In this document: piece after piece, positions 1 to 11,600 of the stretch
How positions within the stretch are numbered: position 1 is the stretch's first letter
Layout: every line of letters starts with the position of its first letter
Assembly: GCA_004335635.1 (NCBI GenBank)
Contig: QAXH01005378.1
Span: 35,875-61,400, forward strand
From: Chloromonas sp. AAM2
Taxonomy: Eukaryota > Chlorophyta > Chlorophyceae > Chlamydomonadales > Chlamydomonadaceae
Reading direction: 5' to 3'
Length of the DNA: 25,526 bases
Notes under the pieces: model-generated
Databases searched by the model: none
Seen by the model: only the letters and a program-made list of their open reading frames with translations
Told to the model about the DNA's origin: nothing
Program-made: the position numbers and the translations under genes

Positions 1-510
1 CTGGATGGACTCTTGTCAAGTCTGGTGGCATAACTCTATTGCCATCTGCCCAACACAGCGAAGTAGTGAACAACCAGAGCCGGTGATGTGACTGTAGTCC
101 ATGCACGCAGTTCCGGGTCGTTGCCGAACACCACACGTTGGTAGAGTCACATCAGTGAGAAGCTGAGAACGATTCGAATTGCATAACAAAAGCCGTTAGA
201 GGACACGAAACAGGATGGGCACCGGCCTGTCCTGCCCTGTTCAGTTCACAAGGCGAGACGTGCTCGGTTTATAAGGCCTCATTCAGCATAAGGTGGGCGA
301 CGTGTTCCCTACTTTTACCTAATAACGTGATGCACATTTTATTTCTTTTTTGCCTATTTACGTATGATATGTCTGTTTTACCGATATACTTCATATTCCC
401 TATATATTTGCTTTTTGCCTGCTTACGTGATGGCAGTCAACCCCCCGGGGCAATCCTGTATCACATGATTGGACTCAGTCCACACCCACCAATGATCCCT
501 CCCTCTGCAG
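1..510 (+). other. Intron of the MSH1 homolog (5' part of gene lies upstream of window)
   Basis: No supported coding sequence. The first recognisable exon at 511 needs an incoming phase of 1, so at least one exon precedes it outside the window. Positions 330-420 are AT- and pyrimidine-rich, and a good acceptor (CCCTCTGCAG) ends at 510. I see no conserved MutS domain I motif here, so the mismatch-recognition FYE-type segment and the organelle transit peptide must be encoded further upstream. Confidence 0.75.
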
Positions 511-584
511 GCATTGGGTACAGCAAGAGCGGGTTCATTGTGCACGTGCTGTACATTGACCTGCGCAAGATCGAGAAGACCGAG
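511..584 (+). CDS. MSH1: MSH1 exon 1 of window: start of MutS connector region
   Basis: Acceptor CTCTGCAG|GC and donor GAG|GTAAGC. Two bases complete a split codon; then come 24 codons beginning IGYSKSGFIV and ending KIEKTE. This aligns with the 'VGIS.SA.GY' segment that follows MutS domain I in plant MSH1. It leaves in phase 0. Confidence 0.82.
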
Positions 585-3500
585 GTAAGCGCGCCCGGGT
601 CATCGGCTGCCTGCATGGGCTTGGCATGGGCTTGGCAGATGGGCTACACTAAGAATGGTCGGCTGCGTCTCAGACAATTGCTGGTTGCTGTGCTTGTTAG
701 TTGCCTTTACAAGCAGCTATGTGATGTGACTACGCTGAGAATGGTCGGGTGCGTCTCAGACAATTGCTTCTCAAAGCGTGTAAGTGGGGATTGAAAATCA
801 TTGAAAGGATTGATAAGACAGAGGTATGCACCCAAACCACTGGTTGCCTTTGTGTACATTGACAGTGTACATATTGTATGATCGCGATGTCTATGCTTAT
901 GATAAGCACCGGCCAGTATGCGTGCCAGCACCCGCGGGTAGTTTCTGAAGGACTGAGGTAAACACCCAAGGATTGTCGCATCCTTCACACCACTTTCTGG
1001 GATTTGGGACGCAAGCACAGAGTAGAGTGGATACAATAGACGTCTGTAGCTTCAATGCCACCTGCTGCCAGTGTTGTGCCTCTGAAGCACAGGCTCAAGC
1101 TGTCTAGGACCTGTTCCTGAGGCAGTGCAATGCGCTCCTGAGACAATGCAATGCAGCGATTCTTAATCGTTGGCCGCCTGCAAGGCATGATTTTTTCGTG
1201 AGCAGTGCGTTGCCGAGGATTACACTGCCGTCTCCCTCTTTGGTCACCCCTTGGTATTGTCTAGCAGTGAGGGTATAGCTTGGAAGGGTCATGATTGCTT
1301 TGCCGGGCTGTTGCTTGCACCATTTTGTTATCGTCACCATAGCCAGTCACTATGTAGCCTCAAGCGTTCTCAACAACAACCAAACCACCCGACTCCACAA
1401 TAACCAAACAATCCTACTTGATCCGTGCAGTGCATGACATGGGACTCGGTGCTGTCCCTCCTGAGGGCCAAGGGCGCGGCAACTCTCATGCTGCACTCGA
1501 GCCTGGACGATATGCAGGTACGTTAGTCATCTTTGCACTGAGGCTGATCACGTTGTGCCTATGTGCCAAACACGAGCCCAGATGACATGCAGGTTTATTC
1601 ATGTTCGCACTTGGGAAGCCAGCAAACGGTTTTCTTGTGTGTGTGAGCAGGGCGTGTGTGGTGTAATGTGATTGCATTCAGGGATGTTTGTTATCCTCAG
1701 CCCTTGTGCTTAAGTATGAATATCCAGGCTGTCGCACGTGGTGTGAGTTTTCAGCAGTAGGTCAGATCTTCTTTTCTTCGTACGTGCCAAGCAGTGTGCA
1801 CTAGGCAAGCCGTCACATCTGGTTGGCCTTCTAGGTAGCAGGGTTTTTCTTTGTGTGGGCAGGACTTGCAGGCATTGACGCAAGTGTGAATAGCTACTGA
1901 GCTTAAGTGGGTTGCTCAAGTCGTTGCCACTGTCAGATGCTGGCTGCATGCTTAGACGCGTCATCCAAAGGCATCGTGTTCGTTCTGCCACTTCCTAGCA
2001 ACAGGCTTGCCGCGGGTCGGCACTAGCCGCATGATGTGGCAATCTGACTGGCATGTGTGTTTCACGTTTGGCATGGTGCGTCCCGCACATACAGTTGCCT
2101 CACATGCGAACGCTGGCAAGCTATGCACAAGACGAGGCTGGACACAAATAAATGCCACGTCACGGCGCAAAGAGCAACGATCGCAGGAGTTCTGTCATTG
2201 TCGTATCATCAAGAACACAGAACAATGCATGTGGTTCTCACTACTCTGCAGAAACGGTCGTGTCGTGATTCTCTAATTCGCATGGGTCGTGATGAGGTGG
2301 GGCAATACATCACCTACACCGGAGACATGACACAAGGCTTCATGGCAGAGGTGAGAAATGTGTAACATGCACAACGACTTTGATCAGATCATGGTTTTCG
2401 CAGCAGAGGTGAGCAATGGCAAGGCGACACAAAGATGGGTAGAGATTTGACTCATGGGTGCATGGCGGAGGTGCAAAATGCTGAGAAGCAAATCCCACTG
2501 ATTCTTGATTGGTGCGACTCCAATCAGCGTACTGTAGACCTGATTTGCGCTGTTTGCCAGGCAATCTTACAGCGTGAAAACGTGATATTAACGGTTTTGT
2601 TCACTTGTAAACACGTGTAAACATGTGTTTGCGCCGTTCAGCCGTCCAGCCGTCCAGCCGTCCGCCGTCACATCCGTCACAACCATCCAGTCGTCCGCCA
2701 TCAAAGGCGTCACAGCCGTCCAGCCGTCCAGCTGTCACAGGCATCCAGCCGTCCGTTGTCACAGCCGTCCAGCCGTCACAGCGCACAGGATGGGATGGTC
2801 ACATTCTTGATTCAACCTGAGAAATGAGGAGCAAATGCAGCCCTTGATGGCTTCCCTGGGGTAAATACATTTGCACGAAGGTGTCCCGCAGACACAGCCA
2901 GACATCAATATAATTTTGCGCAGCATTCCCACATCCGCTGCTAATGCGCTAACAGGCTATCTGCATGGCCTTCAGACTGGCTTCTTGAATCATTTGTTAT
3001 TGAATGTTATGCATGCTATAACACTCACAGCTACACAGCTACTCATTTCAATTCAGAAGTCGTTCGCGCTTTGACGAGGCGTTCTACTTCCTGCAGCGTG
3101 TAAAGCAACATTATCCATATTCCACGCAAACCTCCGGCAAAAGGCCAAAATGGAGTTTTTGATCCCACCCCCTCCAACAGTTGATCATTTATTACGGGAT
3201 AAGATATAGTCTATACGGTGTGCTCTTAAGGATGGGATCACTTCAGAAATGAGGAGCTCTAGCATGCCCTGATTGGGATTGGGTCGTCTAACCAATGATT
3301 TGGGTCACGGAAAGTCATGGATGCGCACATGAGGGTGACAGCAGAAGTGAACAATGAGAAGGATGACGATTCAGAACTTGCTTTAAAAGCCCTGGTTGTT
3401 TGCACTCTGTTCAGCTCATTTTCGCTTCTGATATCACAGCTTGAATTGGCAGTCAAAAACTCCCACCAAAGACTCAGCCATTGATGCCATCTAAGTTGGA

Positions 3501-6500
3501 GGCTCAACACCTATTAAGCCAAGGGGCTTACCTACGAAATATCTTTAGCCCCAATCAACTCTAACGGACCTTAACCAACCCCAACCAACCTCAACCAACT
3601 CCAACCAACCCTGTGCAGGTGCATCAGCAGCTCCAGTACCACCAGGGCGAGATGAGCACAACAAATTCAACCGACACGGAATACCAACTGGTAAGCAAAC
3701 ACACAATCTTGGGGACAATCTGAAGTGGTTGAAGTTTCGATGTTTGAGTTCAGAGTTTGTTTTCCAATATATATAGAGATAGATTTTTGATGGTACAGGC
3801 CTAGACATCTTTTGCGTGTGCAGAAGTGACAGTGTGCACTGTACCAGCCGAACAGGGCATGGTTGCCTGGATTGGAATGGTGTTCGGTTTGGGATGGTTT
3901 GCCTCTCAGTTTTGTATTTGCTTTGCAGTACATATCAGACTAATGATAGCAGTTCGTGGCAACCACGGGTTTGGGATGGTAAGACAGTTGGCGTCGGCTC
4001 GATCTGGTGCTTGGCTTGCCCGAGCAGGTTTGGAGTGCTGTTTGGCAGGCAGGGCTTGGAGCTTCTAGCCAAACAGTTACCGTTAGCATGTGAACAGACA
4101 TGTCTAACACCACGTGAACCAACCAACCAACCAACCAACCAACCAACCAACAATGGTCATGGAACTGACACACGTATAACATGTCGTGCTGCCTTCAGTT
4201 CCAAAACCACGACAAGGAGGAGGGCCGGCCGCAGCCCCTGCCACAATCCACCGTGCTGCAGCTGGGGCTGCAGGGGGACATGGGCATCTGCAGTCTACTG
4301 GTGAGTGGACTTGGTCGTGTTAGAGAGCTGCTGAGTTGGGGATGCAATGCAGCTGGCGCTGCAGGGGGACATGGGCAGGGGGGCATTCACAGCGTACTGG
4401 AGGGTGTACATGGTCAGTGGCTGCCATGCCACTCAGTCGAACGGGTATCAGTAGCACGGGTTTATGATGGACACTCTCCTATCCAGGAGTGCTTGTACAA
4501 TTATACGCAACTTTGACAATCAACAACGTCAACAGTTGCCTTATCCAGCCCATGGCCTGTGCACATCAAGAAACTGAAGGCCATGTAAGACGCACGCACG
4601 CACGCACACGCGCACGCATGCACGCACCAAAAGCTGTACTTGCCGTCATACATACTTCCATTCCATGTGCCGGCGCCCCTGATGTAAACAGAGGTTGCCA
4701 GAACAGTTGTATCCTGAATTTGAAAGTCCTTTGCAGTCCACCGTGTGTAAGGACTCGGGATTTGTTGAAGAAGTATCTCCAAGGTTGGAGTATCTTCTAG
4801 ATAGAGCAGTTTGTGAGGCGGGGGTGACTGGCTATACAATAGCATATCAGACCGTCAAAATGCCTATCTGATCACCTTGTGCTTGCCCCCTGTCCACTAT
4901 GCATGGCCTGTGTGCAGTCCACCGTGCTGCCCAAAGGCTCTCCCCTGTGCACCCACTGTGGTCCCTGCCCCCTGTCCACTATGCATGGCCTGTGTGCAGT
5001 CCACCGTGCTGCCCAAAGGCTCTCCCCTGTGTACGCACTGGATGAACCAGCTGCTGCTGCTGCCCCCCACGCCGCAAATGGCCCTGCACATACACCAGAT
5101 AGTGGCGCATCTCAGACGGACAGACGAGGTAAGCGAAGCAAACACATTCTTCACAGCCACTTACCTGATTGAGTCTTGCAAGTATGGCCAGCCGCAGTAC
5201 TCAAATGCTTGAAAGGGATATTACCAGGGGATTTCGACCCAGGCGACAACAAGCAGTTTGTCTGAACGCACAAACGCACAAACAAACAAACAAACAAACA
5301 AACAAAAAAAAAAAAGCCCAAGCGTGTGTGTTGAAAGTTTAGCAGGCAGATCACTTCAATTGCAATTCAGATTGCACTGGACCAGCAAGCATCTAACCCT
5401 ACCAATTGCATTGGACAGCGAGACAGTTGGGATCAAAAACCGGGAGTACCAGTTTGAGTACCATATAATGGGCAGAAGACAGCAGAAGATCTCTGGGTCG
5501 TAAACTGGGAGAAGCTGGCAGGGTCATAAGAACAGAAAGCGGAACTGAAAGCAGAAGCAGGTGGCCGGCACTGTCTGGCGTCATCAGCTGGCGTTACATG
5601 GATTCTGTTTTACGCATCAATACCCCGATAATCAACTCCGTGGTTGCTCCTGTGCCTCGCAGGCGCTGTCTGGTTCCATCAACACGGACATGCCGGGCAG
5701 CAAGGTGGCGGAGGTGGTGTGCAGCAAGGAGGGGGACGCGCCCTTCTTCAGGGAACTGCACGGTGAGTAAGGGAAGCAAGGCTTGTCACACCAGGAAAGC
5801 TGTTCCGCCCTGACCTACCGTGAGCAAGAAAGCAAAACAAGCGCAACGAAGAAAGCAGGCAAGGCAGGCCAACCGGAGGCCAAAACAGGAAGGAGCCGCC
5901 TCAGAAGAGGACATGGGACAGGATGTGTACGCCCCTGACCTGCCCCGAGCCAGTGAAAGCAGGGCGACATTGCACCGGAATTCTTGCTGATGTTCCGCTT
6001 CATTTAGGACACGCAACCCCATATGCCAGAATGTCTTTGGCTTTCGCCTCACCAGCAGTCACAATAGTTTAGCAATAGTTCCAAAACATTCTAACATTGG
6101 AGTATGCCTCAAAGATGCAAGCCGAGACCCAAGGAAGACACGGGGAGGGGGGGGGGGGGGGGGGGGCAAACCAGGCCAAACAACCAATTGAATTCTGAGA
6201 CTACAAGTATCAATTCGTTTGTACTGAGTCCAGTGAATGCCAGTTGAATGCATGTGCATGTGCGTATGTGTGTGCATGCAGGTTTGCTTGAAGCCGTCGT
6301 GGATATGTTGGACAACCCTGGCCATGCAGAGATGTGGGCACATGTGCTGCCCTACGCCATGTGGCATGACAAGTGGTGAGCCATGCAGCACCATGCACCG
6401 CCATGCACACACATGCATGCAGCCCTGCATCCACCATTGCATGAAACATGCATCATCATGGTATCGTCCATCAGAGCATGCAAAGTGGTATGCGAGTTCT

Positions 6501-8643
6501 GCACCATTTACTGCGTATGTCATTCTCCACAATTGTCTTCCGACAATACAATGATGACGTCATGCTCAGTGAATGCTTTCCACACGCCCCTGCCGTCAAA
6601 TTTTCAAAACCGTTCTCAATTTCAGTTTCTCAATTTCAGTGTACCTTTATAAGTGTTGCTCGTAGCACCAACTAACATAGCAACCAGAAAACGGAGCTGC
6701 AACTGGAACAGTGCCATTCACTGGTAACCACATAACTGGTAACACTAGGCTAACAACCTATTGGATGTCTCCACAGGCCAGAAGTGGACGAGATTTCTGC
6801 GTTCGAGTTCAAGTCACGGCTAGAAACGGCCATGCGCATGGTCGGCGACGTAGTGGCTTTGGACGTGCAGTTCTTTCCCAGGGAAGGCTCGCCCTCAGGG
6901 TGAGTTGCTGAGTTGGTTGAGTCGGTTGAGCTGCGGTAGTTGAGGTGGTTGAGATGGTTGGTTGAGACAGGTAGAGCATGCTGACGTAAAACGAACGGCT
7001 GCCCAGTCTCTTTTCAGTACATTCTCACACAATCACTTGACGCAGAGTGCTGTGTGCTGTGTCTGGTTGAGGTGGTTCAGTCTCAGTCACTGAGGCAACT
7101 CATGGCTCAGTCAATTGGCTGCCAGTCTCTGCCCAGTCTCTGCCCAGACTCTGCCCAGTCTCTGCCCAGACTCTGCCCACTCTCTGCCCAGACTCTGCCC
7201 AGTCTCTGCCCAGTCTTGATCCACTTGACATAGTTCAGACATTGACACGATTCAAAGTAAAGGCGAGGGTTGCTCTGACTGCAATGGGTTTCGTGGGATT
7301 CACTTGACAACACGAGTCACGTCGCATGAATCCTGTGTTGCAGTACCTTCTCATATGTTTACTGCACGTGTGTTCTTTTGAACATCGTTCAGGACAACAA
7401 CAACTATTCCGCAACTATTCATACTTGTGTGAAAAGGTCTCACACTTCTGACGCACAAACCAGTAAGCTTCGGTAAGTTTCATCACTTCTAGAAATTTAT
7501 CACTTCTAGAACTTGTAGAAAGCGTCCGGAGTAGTCTAGTCCATGTCGTATCATCCTGTCTGCAGGTCTTCGAGCGACGAGGGTGGTGACCTCTCTAGGG
7601 ATTCAAGCCAATCACAAGGGGACGCCAAGAGAACAGCAGACCAAACGTGGGTGGCGGTGACAGTTGGTTGGACTTGATACTTGGCGGGTGAAGCGGTTGG
7701 AATTGAAGTGTGAAGTTTGTCATCATCATGACAGGGTTACCATGGCTCGACCCACAGTACTGCAGCTAGACACAAACATGTCAGGAGTTTCCCGCATAAG
7801 CTGGGTGTCGCAGCCGATTTGCTGAGTGTTTGTTTGCTGCGCCTGCTGTCTGACAGCCTTCTTTGGCAGTACGCCTTGCTTGTCCACAGTGCTGTGACTT
7901 CTGTGTTCTGTGCTCTTTGCGCCTTGAAGTTGCCTTCCGTTGCTCAGGGTTGGTTAGGACAGTATCCAGCTGCAACTCTGCTTGCTAGCGTTCGCGCTCG
8001 GTGCATGTGGGCTTCCCTGACGTAATCAAAATCTATACTGTTTGTTGATTCCTTGACTACGGTCTAATTGGGGCTGCTTGGTGACTGAACCATCTTGTGT
8101 CCACCTCACCATGTCCTTACTGCGCATTCCAAGCATCAACTCTTGCACCTTTCCTGCACTTCTTGCGTGTCTTGACCTGCACGTTTCTCTGCACCTGTCT
8201 TTCTTGCACGTTGGATGCCTTCCATCTGCTCGTTTCTCTGCACGTTTTTCTGGTCAGGTTCCAGGAAGACAACGAAATCTTCAGGTTCAGTGTGGTGGAA
8301 GACAAGCTCGGCAACTGCCTGCCCAAGGTGAGCAGAAGTGACCAAGCCTCACCGAGCTATTTGTCCCTCACACATGCGCTCGAGGATGTCAGTCCTAGGG
8401 AGTTGCCCAAGTTCACTTGACTGTTGTTGCTAAGGGTGCAATGGCCACCTAAAGGTTACCTGTTTCCTCTCCCCCTTGCCCCTGCTGAGCAGTCCTCCAC
8501 GGATTGAAGGCCATGTAAACAACAACAACAACGAAAACATGCGCTTTAACGACACACCCAATCACGTGTAAAACGGCACACATCTCTCACCTCACGTCAA
8601 ACCACCCAAACCTAACTAACACCAGGTGATATTGATATTGTTA

Positions 8644-8679
<36 letters not shown>

Positions 8680-11600
8680 TATATTATTGTTATTCAAAGG
8701 TTATGGTCACGGCGCACCATTTTCCTTCTCACACATCCCACATGCACCATTCATGTTACTCCTCCGCAACTGCCTGCCCTCCATAAAGCACTCCAAAACG
8801 CCCTTCAAAACGCACGAAGCAGTGTCAGAGCCGAACTCCAACAATTTGTCCTTTTCTACACATTTTCTAGCGCGCACAGAACACGTTCAATGCACACTCA
8901 CTAACAAGCATTCTTACCTCTCACAAGTGACTCACACATCTTGATTCCCCTTAGAATGCACGAACCACATTCCAGTTGGACCGCCAACCACAAACGCACA
9001 AACACACCCAAGGTAAGCAGCTACCCATAACCTGGCCCGGTTGAGCTTGGACAGAATTAACACTCAGGTTCAGTTGGCAAGCAATGACCCAGCCTCACTT
9101 AACTACCGCACGAACCCACCCAATTAGTCGGAATTCAAGCGCAAAAATGGCCAAAACCGACTCATTTGTGCGCTCCGCGCGGAATTCCAGTGTTTTCGGA
9201 GCCATATCCCACTAATTTTGGCGAAATACGTGGCAAAGCATCCCTCACCATGGTTGTACTTCCCCCATTTTGCTTTCCTAATTTGGCCTGCACTTCAATT
9301 ACTGAATGCATAGCACACGCTCACTTCTTGTCTAAAGAGTTCCAGCTTAGTTCATGCTTGCACCTTCAGGTGGACAGCACCCGCCAGTCCCTGATGGCCG
9401 AGGTGGCCCAGTTCATGCGGCTCTGCAAGGACAGCGCCATCAACAAGAATCCCAAGAACCAGAGCTACGCCATAGCTATGAAGAACGTGGGGGATGGGGA
9501 CTTTCTGGCTGTGCAGGTGCGCTCATTGGAGCTGGCAGCCAATTGATGTTTATTTCACACTGCGCCGTTTGAAGCGCAGCCTCAGTTCAAGCGGTTCTGA
9601 TGTGCACAAATTCAGTTGCTTGCCGCTGTTAGCTCGGCATCTAGTTTCGTATCCAGCTTGGCCTTGGGACTAGGCCGGGGTTTATTGATCTTACCGTTCA
9701 GGCCAAAGGAATGCAACAACATTGCGCAGCATGGGACGTGGAAACTGCTCAGCTCTCCTGTGCGTATAGATTCAGTTACTTGATTCAGTTGCTTGCCGTT
9801 GTTAGTTCGGGGTTGTTGTTGTTGTCTGTTTACATCCGTGTCGATGCGCACAATGCGCATAACGGATGTGTCCCGCAACTCAGGGACCAAAAAACTCAAA
9901 GTCAATCAATATGAGTCATAAAGCGAAAAGTCATAGAAATGCAGGAGCCTGGCAGTCAGTGGCAGAACAAGCTGTATCTTCCAAAACACCACCTGAAATG
10001 CCTCCTAACCTGAGCTGAGCTTGGCTTGGGGTCACGGCCTGACCTAAGGTTGACGTGTAAGCCAGAGGCATGCCATAACACTGCTCAGAATGTTAACGGT
10101 CGTTATTGCTCAAAGTCAGCTCATCTACCCGGTGTTGCCCCTAGGTTTACCTAGCCCGATTCATCTGAAATGGGCTACAGCCGGTTTCAACCCCACCTTG
10201 ATTTCCTTGATGTCTTTTCCGTGTTCAAGCGCAAAGATTGAATTGTCTGCAGATTTTTTCCATCGTTGATTGGACAAAATGGATGATGACCAAAGTCAGT
10301 TTCCTTGATGGCACGTGACTGCAGGTTCCCTCCAACGCCCAACTGACATCGAGTACGATTTCCAAGATTGCCCCCACCGCTCGCAACCTGGGGGGCAAGG
10401 ACGAAGCCGGCAGGCAGGGCATTGATTGCTGGATCACTGATGAGATAGAAAAGAAGCTGGAAGAGTACCAGCAGGCATGCAAAGAGGCCAGGCAAGAGGT
10501 AGGCGTGTCAACCTTTCCGCCTGCACATCAGCCCTCAAATGCAGGATCAGCAACTCAGATTAACCCTCCAAACAACAGTCCTGCATCAAAGGCGTTTCTT
10601 CACTCTGTAAGGCCGAACTAGGGATGCAAAAGAGGTATGTGTGTTGGGTTTGCTTGAGCTGCTTTCAGTCCGTTTTCACGCCAGCCATAAGATGTAACGT
10701 ACTATACTTATATATATTGATTACATCAGGGGGCCCACATGCACCGAGCGCGAACGCTAGCAAGCCATGCAAGAGACGCGGCTGGATACCGTTCTGACCT
10801 ACCCTGAGCAAAACAGCAAACTGTGGGGCTGAAAACTGTCTCCAGCTACTTTTGAACCCTTTCTCTGTTCCTGCTAACTTTCCGCTTGCAGGCCGACAGG
10901 TTTTGCAAGTCTTGTTATTCCAGAGCAGGAGGTTTCACCGAGAGATTTCACCCCTGTAAGCAGATATGTGCGTCATGTGATTCTGTTACGTGTTGTCTGC
11001 AGGCCGACCGTCAGTTGAGTCAGCTGTGTGAGGGGCTGCTGCCCTCCATTCAAGACCTGTTACTGGCCTGCCGGTGTTCAATCATCATCAAGGCACTGGC
11101 AGAACACACACAGGTGCGAATAATGCGAAGTAATAGTATCATTATCATTTATTATTATTATTTGTATTCCTGTCCTGTTATCAATACTTTCATTGACATT
11201 AGTATTACTAGAATAAGCACAGGTGGGACAGCACCTGGTATGGGTGGTGAAGTGATGGTTGACGGAAGTGTCAACAATGCTTGGATCGTCACTGACATTC
11301 GAATTCTTTGAGTGCAAATTCAAGAAGAAGGCGGCCCAAAAGGCTTGACCCATGACAGTTGTTGATGTACATGCACAACACACACTGCCGACTAGGCTCA
11401 AGTTTTGGATTTGGGTACGGCGTACGGATGCGGTTTGGATACTGATCATGCATGTTGCTAAACAAAACAATACCAACTACCGAAATCTGGCATCAATACC
11501 GAACTGCATCTGGCCAGCGGCTTCGACTGCATGTTCAATTCTTGACACAACACGCTTTTTATTTATGTACTCGTGTTGATTGTTTTTATTTTCCTTATGA

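Noticed and set aside
327..794. 155-codon ORF on the + strand
   Set aside because: Only 511-584 is coding by homology. The rest is AT-rich intron, and the ORF crosses a clear acceptor and donor in the same frame by chance.
2623..2820. Ser/Pro-rich ORFs on both strands
   Set aside because: Produced by the CCGTCCAGC minisatellite, which stays open in several frames.
4918..4999. Upstream acceptor as the true start of exon 6
   Set aside because: The 82-bp shift breaks the frame of the conserved WMNQLLLLPP segment.
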